The translations under genes were made by a program, and so were the position numbers. This document shows positions 8,440 to 14,423 of a DNA stretch of 16,122 nt, in pieces. Numbering within the stretch: position 1 is the stretch's first letter; each line of letters opens with the position of its first letter. The notes below the pieces were generated by a model. The model was not told the origin of the DNA, did no database searches, and saw only the letters and a program-made list of their open reading frames with translations. Source of the DNA: JAAYHV01 sp035268985 (lineage in GTDB: Bacteria > Bacillota > Clostridia > Peptostreptococcales > Anaerovoracaceae); NCBI GenBank assembly GCA_035268985.1, contig DATFJV010000011.1, forward strand, positions 1-16,122, written 5' to 3'.

Positions 8440-9681
8440 ATGTTTGACAAATTTAACAATGATGACAGTAATTACAATGTGGAAAACTTTGAGCTGATTA
8501 AAAAGGCAGCACCTGAAGTTGGTGAAATAATTGAAAAGGAATACAATCGACAAAGGAATAATATTGAACTTATAGCTTCTGAAAACTATTGTTCGGAAGC
8601 GGTTTTAGCAGCAAATGGAAGTTGCTTATGTTGGAAATATGCAGAAGGTTATCCATATGAAAGAACTTCTGGAAATAAAGGTAGATATTATGGAGGGACT
8701 GAATTTATAGACCAGCTAGAGGAGTATTGTTGCGATAAATGGCGAGAGGTTTTCAATACTGATTATCATGTTAATGTACAATCTCATAGTGGTTCTCAGG
8801 CGAATTTTTCTGCTTTTAAATCAGTGCTTAAAACTGGTGATACTATTTTATCCATGAGTCTTGATAACGGTGCACATTTAACCCATGGGGCGGAGGTTAA
8901 TTTTAGTGGTCAATTATATGATATTCATTTTTATGATGTTGATGATAATGGTTTTATTGATATGGAAGATGTTAGAAAAAAAGCTGAATCTTTAAAACCT
9001 AAAATGATATTAGCAGGAGCAAGTGCTTATTCAAGAATTATCGATTTTCCTGAATTTGCTGAAATAGCAAAGAGTGTGGGTGCATACTTTATGGTTGATA
9101 TGGCACATATTGCAGGCTTAGTAGCTGCAGATGAACATGTATCGCCTTTTGGCCATGCTGATTTAATTACCACAACTACTCATAAAACTTTGAGAGGACC
9201 TAGAGGAGGTTTAATTTTTGGAAAACCTGAGCTTGCAAAAAAAATAGATAGTTCAGTATTTCCTTACGCGCAAGGTGGTCCTTTGGAACATATAATTGCA
9301 GGTAAAGCGGTATGTGCAGTAGAAGCACTAAAACCGGATTTTAAAGCATATCAGCATCAAGTGGTAATTAATTCAAAAGCTTTTTGTGATGAGTTTATTA
9401 AAATGGGATATAATGTGGTTACTAGAGGAACAGATAATCATCTATTCTTGCTTGACCTTTCTGAATATGAATTTACAGGGAAGGATTTGCAGAATAGGTT
9501 AGATGAAGTTGGTATTACTCTTAACAAGAATTGTGTTCCTAATGAAAAAAGATCTCCAATGCAAACAAGCGGTGTAAGAATAGGAACTGCTCCTATGACT
9601 ACTAGAGGGTATAAGGAAGAAGATTTTGTAAAAGTTGCTCACAGAATTGATGAAGTTATAAAAGAAATGTCCAATAAATAA
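8440..9681 (+). CDS. glyA: Serine hydroxymethyltransferase, variant with active-site loop insertion
   Basis: A 413-residue PLP enzyme that interconverts serine and glycine with tetrahydrofolate, feeding one-carbon units. Visible signatures are ELIASENY (43-50), the SHSGSQAN block (115-122), HLTHG (146-150), MVDMAHIAGLVAA (218-230), the PLP lysine K249 in TTTTHKTLRGPRGG, and QGGPLEH (278-284). The usual KYAEGYPGKRYYGG is altered: nine residues (73-81, YERTSGNKG) separate YP from RYYGG instead of two. Also unusual are VQSHSGSQ where VQPHSGAQ is common, LCWKYAEGY for LTNKYAEGY, and a YCCDKW stretch. All catalytic landmarks remain, so it is probably active. AGGAG (8427-8431) overlaps the folC stop and sets the start 12 bases after it. 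It is the last gene of the valS-folC-glyA run. A related function (threonine aldolase-like or another aldol reaction) cannot be excluded. Confidence 0.93.
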   Translation: MFDKFNNDDSNYNVENFELIKKAAPEVGEIIEKEYNRQRNNIELIASENYCSEAVLAANGSCLCWKYAEGYPYERTSGNKGRYYGGTEFIDQLEEYCCDKWREVFNTDYHVNVQSHSGSQANFSAFKSVLKTGDTILSMSLDNGAHLTHGAEVNFSGQLYDIHFYDVDDNGFIDMEDVRKKAESLKPKMILAGASAYSRIIDFPEFAEIAKSVGAYFMVDMAHIAGLVAADEHVSPFGHADLITTTTHKTLRGPRGGLIFGKPELAKKIDSSVFPYAQGGPLEHIIAGKAVCAVEALKPDFKAYQHQVVINSKAFCDEFIKMGYNVVTRGTDNHLFLLDLSEYEFTGKDLQNRLDEVGITLNKNCVPNEKRSPMQTSGVRIGTAPMTTRGYKEEDFVKVAHRIDEVIKEMSNK

Positions 9682-9689
9682 AATTAAAT

Positions 9690-9720
9690 GCGGCGCGAAT
9701 GCGCCGTTTATTGTTTTTTT
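9690..9720 (+). terminator. Intrinsic terminator of valS-folC-glyA
   Basis: A GC-only stem CGGCGC/GCGCCG (9691-9706) with GAAT loop, extended by one G-T pair, is followed by a T-rich tail ending in seven T. It starts 9 bases after the glyA stop. Confidence 0.85.
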
Positions 9721-9740
9721 AATTCAATTTTTAAAATTTA

Positions 9741-9769
9741 TTGAATGGTAAAATAGATTAGTGTATAAT
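9741..9769 (+). promoter_or_regulatory. Sigma-A-type promoter of the P-loop protein gene
   Basis: TTGAAT (9741-9746), a 17-base spacer, then consensus TATAAT (9764-9769). It lies directly after the glyA terminator and about 30 bases before the ATG, so the leader is short. Confidence 0.75.
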
Positions 9770-9800
9770 CAAAATAAATAAAGATAAGGAGGACAGAACA

Positions 9801-10226
9801 ATGGTGAAATTACTATTAGGTCATAAAGGTGCTGGAAAAACCAAATTGATGATTGATTTAGCAAATCAAAATGTTGAAAATGGTAGAGGTAGTACAATAT
9901 TTATAAATAAAAACGCAAGACTAATGTATGATCTGAAATATAAAATTAGGGTTATATGTATGGAAGATTATGAACACATTACTAATTGCGATGAGTATAT
10001 AGGGTTTCTATATGGCATAATCAGCTCTGATCATGATATAGAAACTATTTTTATTGACAGTATACTAAAGCATGCAGACTTCACATTGGGAGATTTACCT
10101 GAATTTATTGAAAGATTAAAAAAGATTTCTAAGAATTATGGAATGGATTTTGTAGTAAGCTTAAGTGCTGAACAGGAAGAAATGATAGGCGTAGATTTCG
10201 AAGGCTGTGAAGTAGTTAATAAATAG
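9801..10226 (+). CDS. Small P-loop nucleotide-binding protein of unknown function
   Basis: A 141-residue cytoplasmic protein starting right at a Walker A motif: GHKGAGKT (7-14). A hydrophobic strand ending in an acid (TIFIDSI, D86) fits a Walker B. Small proteins of this shape recur in clostridial genomes as hypothetical proteins, sometimes labelled PilT-like. I see no pilus-type motif beyond the P-loop and would not use that name. At this length there is room for little more than a minimal nucleotide-binding core with a helical lid (about 97-113, LGDLPEFIERLKKISK). No membrane segment is visible. It has its own promoter and an AAGGAGG ribosome site (9786-9792) and is followed by a terminator, so it is mostly a single-gene unit. 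The function is unknown. Confidence 0.8.
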   Translation: MVKLLLGHKGAGKTKLMIDLANQNVENGRGSTIFINKNARLMYDLKYKIRVICMEDYEHITNCDEYIGFLYGIISSDHDIETIFIDSILKHADFTLGDLPEFIERLKKISKNYGMDFVVSLSAEQEEMIGVDFEGCEVVNK

Positions 10227-10233
10227 ATGGGAT

Positions 10234-10268
10234 AAAAAGCAAGTAGGGGGAACTTACTTGCTTTTTTT
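10234..10268 (+). terminator. Intrinsic terminator between the P-loop gene and the NUDIX gene
   Basis: A 12-bp perfect stem (AAAAAGCAAGTA with TACTTGCTTTTT) closes a nine-base G-rich loop (GGGGGAACT) and ends in seven T. The ribosome site of the next gene (GAGGAA at 10271) begins 3 bases after the T run. There is no room for a separate promoter, so the NUDIX gene must rely on read-through or on a promoter inside the upstream gene. Confidence 0.85.
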
Positions 10269-10281
10269 GTGAGGAACAAGA

Positions 10282-10905
10282 ATGAAAATAGATAATGAAC
10301 TGGTAGTAAAAGCATATAAAAATAAGCCAGGAAGGTATATGGGAGAGCACAAGGATTACGCTATACTGATACCTTTAGTGAAAATGGAATATGGTACTTA
10401 TGTTTTATTTGAAGAGCGTTCTGAAAAACTAATAGCTCAACCAGGGGAAATCTGTTTCCCTGGGGGAAAAATTGAGGAAGATGAAAATGCAGAACAAGCA
10501 GTTATTAGGGAAACATGTGAGGAGCTTGAAATAAAAGAGGAAGATATCAAAATTATTGCTAAGGGTGATAAACTACATAGATATGCAAATGTAAATATAT
10601 ACTCATATATAGGATTCTTGTCACCTAATATTGAATTTAATAAAATCAATAATTCTGAAGTTGAAAAGGCTCATTTAATAAAAGTAGATAAGCTAATAAA
10701 CGCCCATGTGGATATGTATTATACAAAGATTGGCCCGTTGGACATAGAAGGGTTTCCTTATGAAAAAATAGGTGCAAAAGACTATTCTCAATGGATTTAT
10801 AGGGATTGGGAAGTGCCAATCATTAAATGTGAAGGTATAATTATTTGGGGATTAACTGCTAAATTCCTATTGGAATTTTTAAAAAGAATAGACAACGATG
10901 GATAA
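10282..10905 (+). CDS. NUDIX hydrolase, coenzyme A pyrophosphatase-like
   Basis: A 207-residue hydrolase of nucleoside diphosphate-linked compounds. The NUDIX box spans residues 62-84: G62, E68, R76-E77 and E80-E81 are all in place; the usual late Gly is E83. Just before it, FEERSEKLIAQPGEICFPGG (43-62) matches the UPF0035-type motif that marks CoA pyrophosphatases (YeaB/NudL/PCD1 group), which cut CoA to 4'-phosphopantetheine and 3',5'-ADP. The length fits that group. The box itself is seen; the CoA substrate is inferred from the motif. GAGGAA at 10271-10276 supports the start. It lies behind the P-loop gene's terminator with no visible promoter of its own. Confidence 0.9.
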   Translation: MKIDNELVVKAYKNKPGRYMGEHKDYAILIPLVKMEYGTYVLFEERSEKLIAQPGEICFPGGKIEEDENAEQAVIRETCEELEIKEEDIKIIAKGDKLHRYANVNIYSYIGFLSPNIEFNKINNSEVEKAHLIKVDKLINAHVDMYYTKIGPLDIEGFPYEKIGAKDYSQWIYRDWEVPIIKCEGIIIWGLTAKFLLEFLKRIDNDG

Positions 10906-10943
10906 CGAATTAGATTTTGCATACATAATTCATAAATTGGCTC

Positions 10944-10972
10944 TATACAAATCATAAGATTTGTTTTATAAT
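10944..10972 (+). promoter_or_regulatory. Promoter of the BMP lipoprotein gene with inverted repeat in the spacer
   Basis: A consensus -10 TATAAT (10967-10972) has a weak -35 TATACA (10944-10949) at 17 bases. A perfect inverted repeat ACAAATC-ATAA-GATTTGT (10947-10964) fills the spacer between them. This is a good place for a repressor or a spacer-twisting activator. Alternatively the repeat, followed by TTTT, could be a weak terminator for the NUDIX gene. The leader before the ATG is only about 25 bases. Confidence 0.5.
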
Positions 10973-11004
10973 ATTAAGTAGTTATGATAACTAGGAGGTA
11001 TAAT

Positions 11005-12087
11005 ATGAAAAAAGCATTAGTATTATTATTAGCACTAAGTATGGTACTTTGTTTCTTCGGTTGTGGAAGTAGTGATACTCCAGAAGAAGCAGAAACTGCT
11101 GATACTTATGAAGTTGCTATGATTACTGACATTGGTACCATTGATGACAAATCATTTAACCAAGGAACTTGGGAAGGTGTTGAAGAGTTTGCTGTGGATA
11201 ATGACTTGACTTACAAGTATTATCAGCCAACAGAAGATTCTTTCGATGGTAGAATGGAACAAGTTGACCTAGCTGTAAACAATGGAGCTATGGTAATTGC
11301 AACTCCTGGATTCCTATTTGAAGATGTTGTTTATGCAGCACAGGATAAATATCCTGACGTAAAATTCATCTTAATTGATGGTAACCCACATGATGCAGAC
11401 TATAACTATGAGACTAAAGATAATACAGTTGGAATAACATTTGCTGAAGAAGAAGCAGGTTATTTGGCTGGTTATGCTGCGGTTAAAGAAGGTTATACTA
11501 AACTTGGATTTATGGGTGGTATGGCTGTTCCTGCAGTAGTTAGATATGGTTATGGATTTGTTCAAGGCGCTAACGATGCAGCAGTTGAAATGGAAATTGA
11601 TGTGGAAATGAAGTATCACTATACAGGTGGATTCAATGCATCTCCTGACATCCAGACTAAAGCAGCTGGTTGGTATGCTGCTGGTACAGAAGTTATTTTC
11701 TCTTGCGGTGGAGCAATATTTGACTCAATTAGTGCTGCAGCAGAATCTAGTGAAGCTGACGTTATTGGCGTAGACGTTGACCAAAGTTCACAATCTGAGA
11801 CGGTAGTAACTTCTGCTATGAAGGGTTTAAAAGAAGCTGTAGTAAAGGCACTAGATGCTTACTTAGCTGACGAATTCCCAGGTGGAGAATCTTGGTTATT
11901 GGGCGCAGCAGACGATGCTGTAGGTCTTCCTATGGAAAACTCTTCATTCGAAACATTTACTCAAGATGATTATGATGTGGTATTTGAAAAATTAGTAAAT
12001 GCTGAAGTAGAAATTCCAGTAGATACTGATTATGAATCAGCAGACATGATTGAAGTAACTAACGTTATGGTTGAATCCGTAGAGTAA
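11005..12087 (+). CDS. BMP/PnrA-family substrate-binding lipoprotein
   Basis: A 360-residue exported lipoprotein of the Bmp (Med/PnrA) family, the nucleoside-type binding proteins of ABC transporters. The start at 11005 is chosen because AGGAGG (10993-10998) sits 6 bases before it. An ATG 21 bases earlier (10984) would place that ribosome site inside the gene and put charged residues before the signal peptide. The N-terminus MKKALVLLLALSMVLC is a signal peptide; the lipidated residue is probably C20 in a slightly atypical lipobox (FFGC). An acidic linker follows. The family motif TDIGTIDDKSFNQG is at 41-54, with the typical FAEEEAGYLAGYAA and GWYAAGTEVIFSCGG blocks later. No ATPase or permease genes adjoin it; a terminator and a sensor kinase follow instead. 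A purine nucleoside ligand is a family-based guess. Confidence 0.95.
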   Translation: MKKALVLLLALSMVLCFFGCGSSDTPEEAETADTYEVAMITDIGTIDDKSFNQGTWEGVEEFAVDNDLTYKYYQPTEDSFDGRMEQVDLAVNNGAMVIATPGFLFEDVVYAAQDKYPDVKFILIDGNPHDADYNYETKDNTVGITFAEEEAGYLAGYAAVKEGYTKLGFMGGMAVPAVVRYGYGFVQGANDAAVEMEIDVEMKYHYTGGFNASPDIQTKAAGWYAAGTEVIFSCGGAIFDSISAAAESSEADVIGVDVDQSSQSETVVTSAMKGLKEAVVKALDAYLADEFPGGESWLLGAADDAVGLPMENSSFETFTQDDYDVVFEKLVNAEVEIPVDTDYESADMIEVTNVMVESVE

Positions 12088-12098
12088 TTAGATGCTTT

Positions 12099-12127
12099 AA
12101 AATGGGCGCCTAGCGCCCATTTTTTTT
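12099..12127 (+). terminator. Intrinsic terminator between the BMP lipoprotein and the sensor kinase
   Basis: An 11-bp stem AAAATGGGCGC/GCGCCCATTTT with a CTA loop runs into eight T (12120-12127). The very next bases are the ribosome site AGGAGA (12128-12133) of the kinase gene. The kinase-regulator pair therefore has no room for its own promoter here. Confidence 0.88.
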
Positions 12128-12137
12128 AGGAGAAAAT

Positions 12138-13433
12138 ATGTTTAATCATCATGAAAGAAATGATAAATATAACAGAACTTTAAGGCCATTAGTATTATCA
12201 TTAATAGTAGCTTTAACATCTTCAATTAATTTTAATGTTTTAGGATATGGTTTTATCATTGCGCTATCGGTAATAATGCTAGAAGTTTTTTTGTATGTTT
12301 ATAAAGATATACCTTTATTAAAAATGACATTATTTACAGCAATATTTGCACCTGGTTTTAGATTGGTTTTAAATTCCCTTATGAATGGTGACATAGGATT
12401 GATTATTAAAGATGTAATGCCTGATATTACGTTTTTTTTATCCTTTGGGATAGTATTTATGATAATGAATAGAATTATAGATAGGGGTCAAGGAATCGTT
12501 AATTATCTAATAATTATATTCTTTTCAGATATGATATCAAATGTTGTAGAAATTACATTTAGAGAAATAATATTCGATAAGGATTTATTATTGGTATCTT
12601 CATTTAGTATAATAATGATCATAGCTTTTATAAGGACAATGGTTATAGCTATCATCATTATTTGCATAAATGCAAATAGCTCATTAATATTAAAAAAAGA
12701 GCATGACGATGAGTATAAAAGACTTGTAATACTTTACTCAGTATTTGAAAGTGAACTATATATTATGAACAAAAATGCTGTTGAAATAGAAGACATTATG
12801 AAAAAGGCATATATACTTCATAATGAACTCAAAAATTATGATGTACCCAAAAAACTAGCTGATATATCCTTGGATATTTCAAAAGATGCCCATGAAATAA
12901 AAGGTGATTATAAAAGGTCAATCGAAGTACTTAGAAATAATTTTATAGAGAATTATATAGATAATCCTATTACAATTAATGATTTGGTCCAAATAATAAA
13001 AACTGATGTTAATAATAGAATAAAAAGTGAAGAGCTAAATGTTGTCTTTAATGTTAATGTAAAAACGAATTTTATAGTAAAAAAGCATTATGAATTAGTT
13101 GCTATAATTCGTAATTTAATTAATAATAGTTTGGAGGCCATTGATAAAGATCATGGAAATATAAATCTTTTAATATATGAGCATAATAAAAATTATTTAA
13201 TAGAAGTAGGTAATTCAGGAAGCACGATACCTAAAGAAGATTTACCTCATATTTTTAAACATGGGTATTCCTCTAAATTTAATGAATATACTGGTGATAT
13301 ACAAAGAGGGGTAGGACTTGTTATAGTAAAAGACTATGTTAAGGAACACTTCGAAGGTACTATTGACGTAAAAGTTAAAGAGGATTATACTAATTTCATT
13401 ATTGAAATTCCAAATGAAGTTTTTGAAAGTTAA
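12138..13433 (+). CDS. glnK: GlnK-type membrane sensor histidine kinase
   Basis: A 431-residue kinase. The first 180 residues form about six membrane segments (roughly 15-33, 35-55, 60-80, 95-113, 119-138, 152-178) with short loops and no obvious extracytoplasmic sensor domain. A helical linker follows with the probable phospho-acceptor H252 in DAHEIKGDYKR. The ATPase domain shows the N box NLINNSLEAID (326-336), the G1-like VGNSGSTIP (357-365), the F-box-like IFKHGYSSK (372-380) and the G2 box RGVGLVIVKDYV (390-401). The downstream regulator has the receiver-YcbB layout of Bacillus GlnL and a glutamine/alanine-type transporter follows, so I read it as the GlnK partner. The gene name is by this context more than by sequence. 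It starts 10 bases after the T run of the preceding terminator and is 11 bases from the regulator gene. Confidence 0.82.
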   Translation: MFNHHERNDKYNRTLRPLVLSLIVALTSSINFNVLGYGFIIALSVIMLEVFLYVYKDIPLLKMTLFTAIFAPGFRLVLNSLMNGDIGLIIKDVMPDITFFLSFGIVFMIMNRIIDRGQGIVNYLIIIFFSDMISNVVEITFREIIFDKDLLLVSSFSIIMIIAFIRTMVIAIIIICINANSSLILKKEHDDEYKRLVILYSVFESELYIMNKNAVEIEDIMKKAYILHNELKNYDVPKKLADISLDISKDAHEIKGDYKRSIEVLRNNFIENYIDNPITINDLVQIIKTDVNNRIKSEELNVVFNVNVKTNFIVKKHYELVAIIRNLINNSLEAIDKDHGNINLLIYEHNKNYLIEVGNSGSTIPKEDLPHIFKHGYSSKFNEYTGDIQRGVGLVIVKDYVKEHFEGTIDVKVKEDYTNFIIEIPNEVFES

Positions 13434-13444
13434 TAGGTGGTTAT

Positions 13445-14290
13445 ATGAATTATTACATCGTTGATGATAATTTTGCTGTTGTGAAAAGCTTGGAAAGAAT
13501 TGTAGAATCCAAAAAACTTGGAGAGGTAATAGGCTTCAATACTGACCCAGGAGATGCAATCCTAGAAATAATTAGAACAAACCCAGATATCATTTTAGTC
13601 GATTTACTAATGGCAAAAATGGATGGTATATCTTTAGTTAGAACCGTTAAAGATCAGAGGCCTGAATTAACATTTGTTATGATATCTCAGGTTGCTGACA
13701 AAGAAATGGTGGCCAATGCATATAGGGCTGGTGTAGAATTCTTTATAAGTAAGCCTGTTAATATTATTGAGGTGGAAAGCGTTCTAAAAAAAGTATGTGA
13801 AACAAAAAAAATGGAAAAGGTAGTAAATAACATTAAAGGTGTTATGGATTCTGTAAACCAAGGGGTTAAAACAAATCCTGCTAAGTCGGATAAACTGGGA
13901 TCAATAAAAACCTTTTTAAGTATAATTGGTTTATTAGGAGAAACTGGCACGGAAGAAATACTTGTTATATGTGAGTTCTTAATTGATAAAAATGTTAAAT
14001 ATTCAAAATTAGCGTTGATAGAGTTTTCTGAAATGAGCGGTGAAAGTGTAAAAAATGTGGAGCAGAGAATTAGAAGGGCAATTAAAAGGGGAATGAACAA
14101 TGTAGCACATACACTTAATGATGATTATGGCAGTGATGTAATACGTGAATATTCTGGGTATGTGTTTGAATATAGAAGCGTTAAAGAAGAGATGGATATG
14201 ATTTTAGGGAAGCGTGAATTTGGAGGAAGGGTTAATATGTCAAAATTCTTCGATGGACTGTTAGCATATCGGGAATTAGAAATAAAATAA
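13445..14290 (+). CDS. glnL: GlnL-type response regulator (receiver plus YcbB DNA-binding domain)
   Basis: A 281-residue response regulator. The receiver domain (about 1-120) has D7/D8, the phospho-acceptor D53 in LVDLLMAKMDG, S81 in place of the usual Thr, and K103 in SKPVN. The C-terminal half (about 150-280) matches the YcbB/GlnL type: GSIKTFLSIIGLLGETGTE, then KLALIEFSEMSGESVKNVEQRIRRAIKRG, a helical DNA-binding module, and a tail. In Bacillus subtilis GlnL activates glutaminase and the glutamine transporter glnT through a direct repeat. The same kind of repeat is present in front of the transporter gene that follows here. It is co-transcribed with the kinase (11-base gap, AGGTGG ribosome site). 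The call of a GlnL-family regulator is firm; the glutamine signal is inferred. Confidence 0.87.
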   Translation: MNYYIVDDNFAVVKSLERIVESKKLGEVIGFNTDPGDAILEIIRTNPDIILVDLLMAKMDGISLVRTVKDQRPELTFVMISQVADKEMVANAYRAGVEFFISKPVNIIEVESVLKKVCETKKMEKVVNNIKGVMDSVNQGVKTNPAKSDKLGSIKTFLSIIGLLGETGTEEILVICEFLIDKNVKYSKLALIEFSEMSGESVKNVEQRIRRAIKRGMNNVAHTLNDDYGSDVIREYSGYVFEYRSVKEEMDMILGKREFGGRVNMSKFFDGLLAYRELEIK

Positions 14291-14299
14291 AAATTATGT

Positions 14300-14342
14300 G
14301 AAGCGAAAATTCATCAGAATTTCGCTTCTTTTGTTTTTTTTT
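14300..14342 (+). terminator. Intrinsic terminator after glnL
   Basis: The stem GAAGCGAAAATTC/GAATTTCGCTTC (12 bp with one bulged A) has an ATCA loop and a long T-rich tail (14329-14342). The tail overlaps the first two of the phased repeats described at 14329-14368. Confidence 0.85.
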
Positions 14343-14368
14343 GAGTTTTAATGAGTTTTTATGAGTAT
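14329..14368 (+). promoter_or_regulatory. Four phased direct repeats, likely GlnL operator
   Basis: Four hexamers spaced exactly 10 bases apart: TTTTGT (14329-14334), TTTTGA (14339-14344), TAATGA (14349-14354) and TTATGA (14359-14364). The three-base-later GTTT is shared by copies two and three. The first pair has the form TTTTGT-N4-TTTTGA, one base away from the TTTTGT-N4-TTTTGT repeat I recall as the GlnL site in Bacillus subtilis. The array lies just upstream of the proposed promoter of the symporter gene and just downstream of glnL, a natural activator position. The repeat is seen; binding is inferred. Confidence 0.55.
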
Positions 14369-14372
14369 CCCA

Positions 14373-14401
14373 TTTAGAATGGAATAAGGAATTATTATAT
14401 A
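14373..14401 (+). promoter_or_regulatory. Candidate promoter of the AGCS symporter gene
   Basis: TTTAGA (14373-14378) and TATATA (14396-14401) are separated by 17 bases; both deviate from consensus. A weak promoter directly after the phased repeats is what an activator-dependent gene would show. Alternative -10 registers (TATTAT at 14393) are possible. Confidence 0.35.
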
Positions 14402-14423
14402 AGTTGTTTCGAAAGGAGAAATT

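Noticed and set aside
10898..10957. Short plus-strand frame of 19 codons overlapping the NUDIX gene end (begins MDNELDFAYI)
   Set aside because: No ribosome site, no likeness to a known peptide, and it runs into the inverted repeat of the next promoter; chance is a sufficient explanation.
10984..11004. Upstream ATG giving the BMP lipoprotein seven extra residues
   Set aside because: The AGGAGG site at 10993-10998 is correctly spaced only for the ATG at 11005, and the extension would disturb a standard signal peptide.
10906..11004. Purine riboswitch in front of the BMP lipoprotein gene
   Set aside because: The promoter proposed at 10944-10972 leaves a leader of about 25 bases, and no three-way-junction purine aptamer pattern is seen in the 99-base gap.
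13687..14100. Open frame of 137 codons on the minus strand inside glnL
   Set aside because: It lies wholly antisense to a well-supported response regulator gene, has no family features, and is best explained by codon bias of the plus strand.
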